60,000 nucleotides of DNA from Diphasiastrum complanatum (taxonomy: Eukaryota; Streptophyta; Lycopodiopsida; Lycopodiales; Lycopodiaceae), in assembly GCA_029204225.1 (NCBI GenBank), contig CM055112.1, positions 44,403,634-44,463,633 on the forward strand, read 5' to 3'. Numbering within the stretch: the stretch's first letter is position 1; each line of letters opens with the position of its first letter. The notes under the pieces are model-generated. The model was not told where the DNA came from and ran no database searches. It saw only the letters and a list, made by a program, of their open reading frames with translations. Positions 45,771 to 59,399 of this stretch are shown piece by piece. The position numbers and the translations under genes are program-made.

Positions 45771-48700
45771 TTGTCATCTAGAATTGTGCACTAATGAAAA
45801 CACTTCTTCCACTAGATGTTGTAGCTTGAGAGGAATGGTCCTCATCTCCATATTTGGCTTTGTCTTTGTCCTTCTTGAAGTATTGGTGTTGTTGTTGTCC
45901 TTTGCTCCTCCCCGTTGGTTTTTCCTTTGTGAATGGTGCTTTGTTCTCTCCAACATCCTTCAATGAAAGCTTGTTGATCCACACTCTTCAACAATAAGAA
46001 CTCCTCACCTTCCACAAAGAATAATTGGAGGTGTTCAATCTCTCATCTTGCTACAAGAGAAAGGAACCCATGGAAGCCATGATCACTTGAGAAATTGACT
46101 TGTAATAGATCCAAAACAAGTACAAAGTGTTGCTATTCTCTCAAAAAAGGATTTAATAATGGTGTTCAACCAAATTCAATTTGATATCTTACAAATTCAT
46201 GAGTTTTTTATGAAACAAGCTAGATATGAGCCTATCTTGGTGTGTCCAACCAAGTTGGGTGCCCTACCCACCTCACTTTGAATGCCTATAACTTTCTCAA
46301 GACACATCCATTTGAATGAAACTAATTGCATCATAAACTAGACTTCACTAGCTTTCCAACAAGCTATCATGCACTAGATTTGAATCTACCTTGGAAAAAC
46401 ATCGACCATTCAAAGTTGGGTGATCTCATACATGTCTAAGCAGTACAATCTATACAGTACCCAACATGGACCAATCTTATGTGTTTTTAACCCTTCTTTA
46501 TGAAAAATCACTTTGATAGCTATCAAGATCCACCCTTAGGCTAGCTCTAGTACCATGTGTACTTTTCAAACGTTTTCAAGCCAAAATCCTCGTCAAACTT
46601 GATGCATGCAATCCATCCTTAGGCTAGCTCTAGTACCATGTGTACTTTTCACATGTGTTAGGACTCACAAATCAATGTGATTTATCTTCTAAGTGTGTGT
46701 GATTGCACATAGATCTATCACTTGATGCAAACAATCTAGATTGAACATAGATCTATCACACAGATCTAGATTGCACATAGATCTATCACTTATTTGATGC
46801 AAACAATCTAGATTGAAAATTCTAAGGCAAGAGCACACAAAACATGCATCTATCATTCACCATCACACATTCACATTGATAGGCAACTTATGATGAAAAA
46901 CACCAATTGATGAAAAACTTTTGAAGAAGTGGTGTTAAGTAAGAAATATGATCTAAAAAAAAGATTATCCTATCTATTTTATAGCAAGATAGATATCATG
47001 ATGCTTTGACAAAAAAAGTTTACAATAGAATGGAAAACATTAGCGAGAATAATTTGCTCTAGTAAGAAATTTAGACATTATTTATGGGGTCACCCATTTC
47101 TTTTTCATGTGGACCACTATGCACTAAAGCACTTGATTTTTAACCAAATCAATTAGAAAACATTTGCTAAGTGGATGCTTCTACTACAAGAGTCTATTTT
47201 CAAGTGACAATAAGACGAGGAAAAATACTATTTTAATGCTAACCATTTGTCGAGGCTTACGTGAAAACAATTCAGCTATTTGGCTAGATATATGAAGTAT
47301 ATATGTCTTGTTGTGAATATCGCAGGAGTTCAATTCTTAGCAGCTACGGCCTACTACGGTTTTGCGGCAAATTTGGTTCTTTATCTGACGGGAAGATTAC
47401 ACGTGAATGTTTCAACTGCTTCCACTAATGTTACAAACTGGAACGGATCGCTCTTGCTCTGCTCAGTGATCGGTGCTTTTATAGCAGATTCTTATATTGG
47501 CAGATTTTGGACATCGGTTTGGTTTCTTTGCATGTATTCTCTTGTGAGTGGTCACACTGTCATCTGTCTTTAAACTAAGAGACTTTTTATATCAGCTAAA
47601 ACAATGTAGGCCATTGTGTAAATAATATCGAGTATGAGTAAGAATAAGAAAAATAGAAGAAAGCAGAAAGACTATGTCCAATCACATTTATTCTAAGAAA
47701 AACAGAAATCTGGAGTGGTGATCAACTGTATGTTACCGTCTATTATCTACAATTTGTGAAGCAAAACGGTCGTATTGCAATTTGCGAGCGTATCTGATAA
47801 TGAATATTCTGGACCTCTTGTAGGGCCTCCTACTTGCAACTTTGACAACAATATTGCCATCACTGAAGCCTCTCCCTTGCTCAAGCACGTCCGTCATCTG
47901 CCAACCAGCATCAGGCAAAAGAAAAAGTACATTCTACATAGCCATGTACATCCTAGGTTTTGGTTATGGGGCCTTTCAGCCTTGTAATATATCACTTGGA
48001 GCAGATCAATTTGATGAACAACACGAGACTGAAAAGACCAGAAAAAGCCTGTTCTTTAATCTGGTATATGTCGGTAGTAGCTGTGGAGGTTTAATCGGGA
48101 ACACTTTCCTCATTTACCTTGAGCAGAATGTAAGCTACAAATGGGGGTTTGGAGTTTCATCAATGTTGCTAGGCCTTGCAGTAGTCCTCTATCTATTTGG
48201 CATTCCCATCTTGCGGCACCAAAAGCCAAAGGGCAATCCACTCACGCGGGTAGCACAAGTCTTGGTTGCAACCTTTTGGAAGTGGCGCTTAAAAACCTCC
48301 TCGGATGGGTGTCAACTTTATGAATTACCACAAACCAAAGGCCATCGTCAATTGCTTCACAGCGACAAATTCAGGTTTCTCTCATAGTTCTACTGCTCCA
48401 GAAATAACCATTTGGGTTTATTTAGCTACTTACAAAAAGTGAATATTGCTACCTTAGGTACCATTGATATAAATGATTAAATTAGAGGTAAAAAAGATGA
48501 CTAATTTACTTGTTTTCTTACTGGATCTTCAAACATGTTGAAGATTTTTGGATAAGGCAGCTGTCGTGATTGCAGGAGACATTAATGAAGCAGGCATAAG
48601 AAATCCTTGGAAGCTTTGCACAGTGACCCAAGTGGAGGAAGCGAAATTTATAATCCGTGTGCTACCTATTTGGGCCAGCAACATCTACTATAGCACTCTC

Positions 48701-49390
48701 TACGTTCAAATTATGACCTTGTTCGTAGAGCAAGCATCGACCATGGATCTTAGTCTTGGGAATTTCCAAATTCCGCCAGCATCTATAGGCGTCTTTGAAA
48801 CACTAAGTGTCTGCTTTTGGGCATTGGCTTATGAGAAATGGGTAGTTCCACTGACACGAAGATTCACGGGACATCCACGCGGTCTTACATTGCTGCAAAG
48901 AATGGGTACTGGATTGATCATTGCCATATTTGCAATAGTAGCTGCATCTGTGCTTGAGATCAATCGACTTCGTATCATAAAAGAGCATGGTTTGTCAGAC
49001 AAGCCTAATGCAACAGTTCCCATTACTGTTTTCTGGCTAATTCCTCAATACTTTCTGGTTGGAGCTTCAGAAACCTTCTCATACATTGGACAGTACGAAT
49101 TTTTCTATGACCAGGCACCCGATGAAATTAGAGGAATAAGCAGTGCCCTCCAACTAACAACGATCGCTTTTGGGAGCTTTATTAGCAGCCTTCTGATTAC
49201 AATCGTCGGCCATATCACCAAGCACGGCAACAATCCAGGATGGATTGCTGATAATCTGAATGCTAGCCATATTGATTACTTCTATTTTCTTTTGGTAGTT
49301 TTGGGTGTTGCCAATCTTATCGTATTTCTGATTTGTGCATCTTGGTATGAGTATACCAATGTTGCCTATACAGAATCAGGAGATAAATAA
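42018..49390 (+). CDS. NRT1/PTR family (NPF) transporter, five exons, intact
   Basis: Exons 42018-42062, 43358-43520, 47326-47543, 47824-48374 and 48544-49390 (1824 bases, 607 residues plus stop) join in frame at GT-AG sites. The N-terminus has the family signature YTKDGSVDIFGNPAIR (about 41-56), then membrane segments from residue 64, SLGADQFDEQ (about 196), a long central cytosolic loop (about 270-330) with LHSDKFRFLDKAAVV, and the second six-helix half with YEFFYDQAPDEIRG near 515. Length suits a 12-helix NPF protein. The proton-coupling ExxE[K/R] motif of helix 1 is replaced by VQFLAATAYYG (71-81), as I recall for the NPF7 group, which the GNPAIR and NLVLYLT context also resembles. Substrate unknown (nitrate, peptide, hormone, other). 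Located in plasma or vacuolar membrane by family knowledge. Confidence 0.92.
43358..43520 (+). CDS. NPF exon 2
   Basis: After the acceptor GTCTACAG the exon encodes residues 16-69 including DGSVDIFGNPAIR and ends LPLIL plus one base before GTGAAA. The phase-1 join to exon 3 restores a Gly codon, at a position where NPF genes usually carry an intron. Confidence 0.92.
43655..43780 (-). mobile_element. tRNA-derived SINE in NPF intron 2, 15-bp target duplication
   Basis: The minus-strand body starts GACCCAAGGGAGTTGGCTG, has A-box-like TGGCTGAATTGGTTAGC and B-box-like AGTTCGAGCCTCC, and ends AACCAATAAG. The last ~40 bases are duplicated once. It is flanked by the perfect repeat CTGTATCCTGTAATG at 43640-43654 and 43781-43795. 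Confidence 0.9.
45721..45768. repeat. (GA)24 microsatellite
   Basis: Uninterrupted GA run in NPF intron 2. Confidence 0.97.
45780..46900 (-). mobile_element. Degraded copia 5-prime fragment in NPF intron 2
   Basis: Minus-strand translation near 45960-45800 gives KLSLKDVGENKAPFTKEK and GRSKGQQQHQ, matching the gag linker of the element at 33740. The leader similarity includes GGGTAGGGCACC (34820s there). The primer region TGGTACTAGAGCTAGCCTAAGG is present twice (near 46534-46568 and 46617-46650). LTR-like sequence lies to the right. Confidence 0.65.
46691..46820. repeat. Short tandem array (TGCACATAGATCTATCAC)
   Basis: Three to four copies of an ACATAGATCTATCAC unit alternate with GCAAACAATCTAGATTG. 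Confidence 0.75.
47326..47543 (+). CDS. NPF exon 3
   Basis: Follows ATATCGCAG. It encodes helix 1 to helix 3 (GVQFLAATAYYGFAANLVLY through IADSYIGRFWTS) and stops at donor GTGAGT, phase 0. Confidence 0.92.
47824..48374 (+). CDS. NPF exon 4
   Basis: Follows CTCTTGTAG. It starts GLLLATLTTILPSLKP and includes YILGFGYGAFQPCNISLGAD. It ends in the central loop (LLHSDKF plus two bases) before GTTTCT. Confidence 0.9.
48544..49390 (+). CDS. NPF exon 5 with stop
   Basis: Follows GTTGAAG and completes the Arg codon, then FLDKAAVV and the C-terminal six helices. It ends with TAA at 49388-49390. Confidence 0.93.
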
Positions 49391-51599
49391 TCTTGGGAGA
49401 GATTTTATGGGTAAAGTCAAAAACTCTGTCAAGAATAGAGTTAAGGTCATTCAGCCTAAGGTGCATCAATCCTATTCTTCTGACCTTCGCCTCCTGATTA
49501 TGATGTCAACTCTTCCTCCTATTTACCTTCACGAATTACATCCCATTGGTGATGGGTTGTGGCCATGTGGCATATTTGGCTATAATATATGGATCAAGAC
49601 ATTTTTCAGTTTCCCAGGCACATTGACACCATTCTCTTATGCAACTAATTTACATAGATATGCTTATTTATATATTGCTCCATTGTTTTATGACCATGGA
49701 CTAATTCTTGTTTATCTCAATTATTGTGCTTCCTTGTTGCCCTTCTTTAGAAAGTGTCATACCTCTTCCTTATGTTTGTTGGCTAGAGCTTGTTTCACTT
49801 TGAAATACCTTCAATCACCTTTACCTCATGAATATTACATGCTTTAGTTTAAGCTCTTTCATGCTTTCCAATGTACATGTTGTGAATATAAGGCAGGTGC
49901 ACTTTTCAGATGAAAAAAAAAAACAAAACCATTTTTCTAATTTCAAATTGTTCTAGGGGTAGTTAGGCTAATGCAATAAATGAGTTCATTTATTTTCTTA
50001 AGAATTAGTTTGACTCTCCACCTTTAACAAAATTTGCACATGGGAATAAGCAACAATAGTAAAAAGAACTAAAGGAGTCCTAGAGCTTGCAACTATAATT
50101 TAGTCATCAAGTCTTTTGCATTCGGAAAACAAATTTCAATTTCACATGTACTGTAGGCTCTATCTGTATCTCCACTATAGTCAAGTTCAAAGCTACAAAT
50201 TGAAGTACTCTTAGGGCAAAGAATTTGAGATTCTTGGCAAGTTTCAATATCGTGTACTAGCTATTCTCTTGCTCCAAGTACTAGGTTGATTATCGACTCC
50301 CCAATTGTTGTTAACCCACATGAAAGTACAATGCTTGTCACCCATAGCTTTGTGGATTTTATTGTAAATGATTTTCTCAACTTTGGTGGCCCTTGAAGGT
50401 CTATTGGCGATTTTCAATTTGAGAGATTGCGAAAATTTTGCCAAGTTTGTCTGGATCTAAGTGGTGACTTTATGTAGCTTAGTAATTTGGTTATGCCTTC
50501 TTGAAAGGTGCATTACGGCAACTATTCATGAGATTGTGTTTTCAAGTTTTTAGTGTGTTGTCAAACGATAAAACCCTTAAAGATCAAAGTTGTCGGCTAA
50601 GTCCAAGTTGTGAATGTGTTGCCAGTAGATAGAACCCTTAGATATCATACTCCTATAGATTATTCTCTCAATTTTTTCCCAAGGTTTAGTTCTTAAAGTG
50701 ATAGATTTTCTCGAATCTAGTCATATAGGTTTCTCATCATGAAAATCGATTTGGTTAATAATATGAAGATAGTAGGCCCTTTAGGGTAGAAGTAGTAATG
50801 GTAGTGAGTGCATTCTTAATAATGAAGTTTTTGAGTGAACCTATGAAAATGTTATTGGCAAGCTGCTTTTGAAAATGGAGGGCCCAATGTTGGGGATTCA
50901 ATGTGGCCAAGTTTAACCTTCTAGATACCAAACTTTAAGTGTGTAAGATGATGGACTAGGTGTGGTGCAAGAGTTCAAAATTGTGTGGTTGGAAGTGCCA
51001 TTGTCCCATTTTGAACACAATAGGGTGGCATTTCCACAAGAATTCACTTTTGATTTGAGCTATTTTGGGATAATAGGACAAGGGCATCATCCAAGTGAAG
51101 AGGGAATATGAAAGCTAAGAAACAATATGCCAAACAATACTTAGCTAAAAGGTTAGTGTCTTTGGCCAACATTGTGTTGAGTTTGGAAGAGACTTCAATT
51201 AGTATTTAGTTGATTTTTTCTTTACTAAAAACTAAAACTTTGAGTGGAAAACTAAGATATTGAATGAATTGTCATGCTCTATGATCTTGAGGCCAAAAGA
51301 TGAGGTACCATTTTTATTTTTTATCATGTACTTATTTATTTATTTATATTTTATTTATGTTTTATTTTATATATATGTATTTAAACTTCTGTACACTTTT
51401 GCGCATGTGTATGTGCACCCGTGCATCCTCCTTCCCTCACCCATGCATATGCATTTTATACGCATTTAAAAAAAACTTGGGGAGGAGGATGCATGGCCCT
51501 TCTCCCCATGCATGCATGCATATTGGCCACTTTAATTTTTTAAAACATTTCCCTGCCCTTCAAAACACAACCACCTTTTCATTAGGTCATTAATGACTA
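49391..51599. other. NPF 3-prime region and noncoding DNA
   Basis: The NPF terminator region has no clear signal close to the stop; AATAAA occurs at 49975-49980. The frame 49335-49847 overlaps exon 5 out of frame and has no domain. Nothing else is recognised. Confidence 0.45.
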
Positions 51600-51600
51600 G

Positions 51601-51760
51601 CGCGCTCTCTCTCTCTCTCTTTATTAGCCGCATTTCCTTTAATGGGCCTCTCTCTCTCTCTCTCTCTCTGCGGATCGGGACTCTCTATTGCTCTCTTTTT
51701 CTTTCTCTCTCTCTCTCTCGCTCTTTTTCTTTATGGTCTCTCTCTCTCTCTCTCACCGTG
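51601..51760. repeat. CT-rich interrupted microsatellite
   Basis: Several (CT)n blocks are separated by short spacers. Confidence 0.9.
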
Positions 51761-51954
51761 GATCGCGTTCATGAAAAAATGTGACATTACGAGGTTGGAT
51801 CGAGACTCTATCTACTGCGACACGTTACAAGCTTAGATCGCGGCTTGACGTTACAAGCTTAGATCGCGGCTCAATGAAATCAAAAGCAGGAAACATGTCG
51901 AGTTGCAGGAAACATGTCGAGTTGCAGAGGTTGATATATTGCGCAAGATTCAGA

Positions 51955-52192
51955 AGTTGGCTAAGCTCTGGAAGAGTATCAATGTGACAGATATTAGCAC
52001 CAATGCCAGAATGCCCGCAATATCGTAAAGTCTGAGGTGATAAACGAGAGGGTTAAGCTTGAGCAGAAGACGTAGAAGCTGTCCGATCGTGCCTGTGACT
52101 GCCAGAATGGCCACTTTCCGTCGAGGAGCTTGCTTTGCCGACCTGCCAAATCTGCGCCTCATTACTGGTACTACGGCTTGCCTCGCTGCCAT
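51955..52192 (-). pseudogene. Malate dehydrogenase N-terminal pseudogene fragment
   Basis: The minus-strand frame from ATG 52190-52192 reads a basic, presequence-like start (MAARQAVVPVMRRRFGRS), then RKVAILAVTGTIGQLLRLLL and LNPLVYHLRLYDIAG. This matches the NAD-binding start of plant organellar MDH (KVAVLGAAGGIGQPLxLLMKxNPLVSxLxLYDIA), with the Gly-rich loop altered. After a one-base slip near 52010 the next frame gives GANICHIDT (MDH VAADVSHINT). The rest of the enzyme is absent. It is a pseudogene piece, possibly captured by a transposable element. Confidence 0.8.
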
Positions 52193-52340
52193 GCTCGCTC
52201 CCTCGCTCCCTCCCTCCTGCAAAACGATGATCACGAATGGATCCATGGTAATGGTGGAAACCTAAGGGAGAGAAAAACTAGCTGAGGTGGCAACATTACT
52301 TCCAAAGTATTCAACTGCAGAGAAATTACAGAGCATATAT

Positions 52341-52584
52341 TATTCGAAATGGCAATCTAAAGTAGCCAACGCAATGGTTGGAAAGGACCGATGTTGATGG
52401 AGCGCAGATCTGCAATGCTAAACTCCTGAATAATGATATGGAGGTAATCAAACGAATGAGACTATTCGAAATGGCAATCTAAAGTAGGCAACGCAATGGT
52501 TGGAAAGGACCGATGTTGATGGAGCACAGATCTGCAATGCTAAACTCCTGAATAATGATATGGAGGTAATCAAACGAATGAGAC
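52341..52584. repeat. 122-bp tandem duplication
   Basis: TATTCGAAATGGCAATC... occurs at 52341-52462 and 52463-52584 with two mismatches. Confidence 0.93.
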
Positions 52585-52699
52585 CGAATCAAGAATTCAG
52601 GGAATATATTAGATGAAGGGAAATATGGTAATAAATCTCAAACGCATACTCTAATGCAAAGACCTATAAAAAAAAAGTCAGTATTTTCAATATTGACAC

Positions 52700-52890
52700 T
52701 GTCAAAACTCAACGAAAGCCCCTTAAAACAGCACACTGATATTATATTTGTCGCTATCATCAATGTAGATAGTGTAAAGACTAAACCCAGTCCCCTTGAA
52801 GATCACACAAATAGTGTTAAAACAAAACCAATTCCCCTTTAAGAATCACATAAATGTTGTTAAGTCAAAACCACATCCCCTCTGAATAGA
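52700..52890. repeat. Degenerate ~43-bp tandem repeat
   Basis: About four units of GTCAAAAC.CA....CCCCTT...ATCACA..AATGTT type. Confidence 0.55.
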
Positions 52891-53099
52891 ACGTTGCTAT
52901 TATCAACACATATAGAGTCAAGACTACCTAATGAACACACTGATGTTCATTCATTCTATAGTATCCAGTCCCAATGGCCAAACACACAAAGACGTAAGCA
53001 TAATATAAAAAAATAGAATGCTAAATTTCTGATTCTCTTGATTCACAGTCTATTTCTGCAGCAAGAGCATCACTGAATGGAAAAATTCAAAGAAAGGAA

Positions 53100-53520
53100 A
53101 GCATCCAAAATTCAACACCTAGCGACGGAAGTGGTCGGAATTAGGATTGAAAAAGTTAGCTCCAAAAAGTCCAATTCTTTCAGCTCTCCCAGCTAGTGTG
53201 GAAGACTCCCAATCAGATTACAGCAGCCTCCACATTTGAGCGACTGTAGCTTCTGAAGGTTTCAGAGGGAAGGCTTTCCTAATTGAAATTGTTGTAGGAA
53301 AGGCTCAAATTTGTGAGCTTTGTTAGGTTTCCAAGTTGTGGAGGGATGTGTCTACTTAGAAGGAAACTCCAAAATTTTAAGAATTGAAGCTCGGAGAGTT
53401 CACCAAAATTCTTGGGTATGAAGCCGAAGAAGCTACTATACGATAGATCTACTGTAATGAGTTTAATGACGAGATATTGTCTAGCGACGTACCTCCAAAG
53501 TAGTTTAAGTTAAGATCAAG
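53100..53520 (-). pseudogene. Leucine-rich-repeat protein pseudogene fragment
   Basis: Minus-strand reading gives successive plant-type LRRs: NLNYFGGTSLDNISSLNSL, then GFIPKNFGELSELQFLKFW and IPPQLGNLTKLTNLSLSYNN. Frame changes and stops lie between and after them. The IPxxLGNLTKLxxLxLSxNxF pattern is typical of LRR receptor kinases or receptor-like proteins. No kinase domain is present. Confidence 0.75.
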
Positions 53521-53545
53521 ATGCTCTCTCCCAGGTATCGGCTTG

Positions 53546-53547
<2 letters not shown>

Positions 53548-53584
<37 letters not shown>

Positions 53585-53681
53585 ACTCACACACACACAC
53601 ACACACACAAATGGTACATTGCGCTGTCACTATGTGTGTGTGTGTGTGTGTGTGTGTTTTCTCTCTCTCTCTCTCTCTCTC
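53548..53681. repeat. Compound mirror-like microsatellite CT-AC ... TG-CT
   Basis: (CT)16 at 53548-53580 and (AC)10 at 53589-53609, then a 23-base spacer, then (TG)12 at 53633-53657 and (CT)10 at 53661-53681. Confidence 0.95.
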
Positions 53682-53871
53682 AAGCAGATGGAAAGGATTT
53701 TTTCCGTTGTATGAACAATCCATTGCGTTTCTTGCGAACATCGAGGAGCTCAATGCACACAGGAGAATACGAGAGGAAACGTTAAGGACAACATATGAGA
53801 TATTTGGACGTGAAAACAAGGACTTATATAAGACATTTGAGGGATTGCTAAGTCGCCATGTTCCTGCTTGA

Positions 53872-56363
<2,492 letters not shown>

Positions 56364-56649
56364 CCTAAACCTTAAACATATACCCACGCACTCACCACAG
56401 ATATTCGGTTGTTCACTTACCACAGACATATGCCTAGCACACACACACACACACAAACACAAGCCGAAAGCCTAACTCTAAAGCATAATGTCTAAAGCGT
56501 TAATGTGTCAAGCATCTCTCAACCTCTATGCCTACCTTTTCCATCTCATTGAAGGATCTTCAGTTTTTCAACCTCCATCTTCCAACTACTTCGTTGAAGT
56601 TGTCGAGGATGTTAAATGTCTCACTATTCAGGGGGCATATCATCTTTCA

Positions 56650-57035
56650 TGTTCAACACTATCGGTAAGTCCATTTTTCAGATTGTCTATTCCGCAATGT
56701 GTTGCACGCCAATACGAACCCACAGGCTAAACCAGGCTCCAAACGGTTCAGTACTCACAACGAAATGTGCATCCGAACCAAAAATCCTAAACGCAGTCCT
56801 AGGATTCTAGGCCCATCAAGCCAGGAATTGGAACTGGTTGAACTAGCTAAAAAATAGTCAAAACTTCGGACGGGAGGTTTTCACAGGTTTGTGGGCTCGA
56901 GGTCCATTTTTCAGAATGTTTGTTCCGTCCTGTGCTGCACGTCGATATGCACCTACAACACTAAACCATCGACGCACTCCGCCGCCATCGACACATGTTC
57001 GCCATTGCCCGTCAACGATGGGCACTCTTTACTAG
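56650..57035 (+). mobile_element. Second Helitron-like unit, short
   Basis: Right end: hairpin CCCGTC-AAC-GATGGG (57008-57022), then CTAG at 57032-57035 followed by (TA)n, as at 41871. The inner module is shared with 40606-40880, and part of it (TGTTCCGTCCTGTGCTGCACG, about 56922-56942) is repeated. The 5-prime end is unresolved. Confidence 0.62.
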
Positions 57036-57081
57036 TATATATATATATATATATATATATAATTTGTTTGGGGTGAGGGGG

Positions 57082-57470
57082 TGTGAGAGATTTCAACAAG
57101 AAGTTTAGACAAGGTATGAGACGGTGTATGCATGTGTAGAGTTATCAATAAAAATTCTATGAATAGTTGGTCCATGCTTAGGACTTTATTCTAGATGAAT
57201 CTATGTATAGAAAACTTAGGGCTATGCATGGCTATGTTCCCAAGATGCTTTTGGCTCTATATATTGGGTCCAAACTTGCCCTACTCCTCATCATGGTTTT
57301 AAATTCATTGTCAAACTCTCACTCTATATTCATGCTTCTTGTTCCTTGGCTTGTGGGTGAGGCTTCTAGAATTTGATTGGATGCTTTTACATGGTTGGGT
57401 GGTTTCTTCATAGTGTTTTATCCATTGTGTTTGTGATTTGTAAGCATGATCTAAGGAGCTTCCCATGATA
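57082..57470 (+). repeat. Copia LTR with downstream primer site
   Basis: A G-rich tract GGGGTGAGGGGG precedes TGTGAGAGATTTCAAC, the same start as the LTR at 834. It ends near 57465-57471, before TGATATCAAAGC, a variant of the copia primer site. Leader-like sequence follows without a gag, so only a 5-prime piece is evident. Confidence 0.65.
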
Positions 57471-57479
57471 GTGATATCA

Positions 57480-59380
57480 AAGCAAGGCTTACAAGTTTGG
57501 AGAGGTGGTGCTTTTCATTGGAGCTTGGTGGTGATCAACTAGTATTCTCATCCAAGGAGAGGAGCAAGGTTGAAAGTTGGTGGATCTTCTCAATTTCAAC
57601 TTGCATGATCCATATCTCTCTCAAATTCATTGTGGTTTATGGAGAATTGTGCTAGAGAATCAATTTTAGTTTTCATTTTGGAGTTTTTAGCATGTGTAAC
57701 TCAAAACTAGTTATGGATCTGAAATTTCTAGTGAGTTAATTCACTTTAAAGTAGTTGAAATTCAGGTTGCATGTTCGATCTTCCCATGTTTTTGGATTCT
57801 AGGCTCTTTTTTGGCCAAATTTGGCTTGTTTTCCATGATTTTGTCACAAAATTGATGGTAGAATTCAAAATCCATCAAGTTTCAAATCAATAAGATGGTT
57901 ATAATTCTGTAAATAGGATTGCATGTAAATACAAAAAAAACGTTCTTGCCATTAGTTTCCAATGTGTCATGGTGAAAAAACCTAAAAATGGCCAAAATCC
58001 ATGATTTTTGCTTGTTTTTTCATGAAATTAGATGGTAGGGGGTTGTAAAATATGAATCATAGTCTTGAGAAGCTGTCCTAGAAGTTAGAGCCAAGAATTT
58101 CAACAATTGGGTTTGTAGGAAGTAAAAAATTGACCAATTTTGGTGAATTTTGGAGGGTGGATTTCTCTAACATAAGAGGATCATTCTGGATTTTTTACAG
58201 TAAGAATTGTGTTTTTTTTAACCTTCTCAGCAAGCTATTAGACCTGTAAATTGATGGGTAGAGGCTTATGTTTCAATTCCATCAACTTTGTGGCAATTTT
58301 GCCTTATAGAAATCAAGAATTCATGGTTCTCAGTCCATATTGCTTCATAGGATCTGTATCAAGGCTTCATGGAACTGACCATTTAACACTATTTGGATCA
58401 TCATTTTTTAGGTTTGGTTGAGTGTTTGCACGTTTTTAGGCAGATTGGGCTTGAAAAAGTGTGCCCTCCTACAAGTTTTTTGGCTGTTCTGATCTTGCAC
58501 ATGTGAATCCTAGGTGGCAGACTGACATGGCAAGACTCTTATTCACTAGGTCTCCCTCTGTACTGAGCTTTACAACATCCAATTTGGTGTCCTATAGCCA
58601 AAGTTATGATCATTTGAAGTTTTGCAATTTTGTGAGCAAAATTGGCAGAATTTCGAATTGTTCTGATTGCATGCAAGTCAATTTCCTATTTTGTGGTACT
58701 GTGCTTGCATGGAATGTTTGCATGTTGATTCTCGAAGGGATTTTGACATGCATAGGTGGTTTAGATTTGTTTTGATTGGTTATACGCATGTACTCTGACT
58801 GATAGATACAAAACTAGTTTTATAGTTGACAATTTCCGTAGAACTTGATTTTACGTAAAATTTTGTAATTGTGAGATGTCAGTTTAATGTCGCACGTCTT
58901 GCATGCCTGACGGACATTAATGTAGTACAGTTAAGAATCAAACAGTGAATCGACTTTTCAATTTCGGTTGCTTAATAACTGACTGGTTTTTTACAAGTTT
59001 CTAAAAAAACGTAAAAAAAAAATTTTAAAAAATTATAAGTGCAAAAATTCAAATTTTTTAGTTTTTTTAGTTTCTTTGAATATCTATGAAATTGACTAAA
59101 AATAGTGATTTGATCATGCTAGAGTCAATTTCAGTCAGTTTTTTGGTCAACTGTAATTTACTATGAGTTAATCTAATACTAACTAAATTTAGTAATTTCC
59201 AAGATAGATATATTGAGATGAACGAAAAATTTCAAATTAAACTGCGAATCCAAGTGCGCCATCTTATATGGTGATTTGTCAACAGTTGAGTATGGCGCAA
59301 TGATATGAATAATCGTAATTAGATGAGAGATCAGCAAATGGAGATTCTGTTGAATCAAGTCAAATTGATGTCTTCACCCA
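57480..59380. other. Copia leader-like and AT-rich noncoding DNA
   Basis: Up to about 58800 the sequence has the texture of a copia leader (as in 1500-2080) but no gag opens. The frame 58461-58775 has no domain. Beyond 58800 it is AT-rich with nothing recognised. Confidence 0.4.
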
Positions 59381-59399
59381 ATCTCGATTTTCAACCGAA

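Larger units (their letters stand above)
43521..47325 (+). other. NPF intron 2 (3.8 kb) with inserted repeats
   Basis: It holds the SINE at 43655, CT-rich tracts (44620-44900, 45138-45160), (GA)24 at 45721-45768, a minus-strand copia 5-prime fragment (about 45780-46900) and a short tandem array (46691-46820). The 44100-44500 part has a TATTTATAAAG box and may be an unassigned LTR. No host coding exon is lost: the flanking exons join in phase. Confidence 0.8.

Noticed and set aside
49335-49847. 170-codon plus-strand frame after the NPF gene
   Set aside because: It overlaps NPF exon 5 out of frame and then runs through AT-rich 3-prime DNA without domains.
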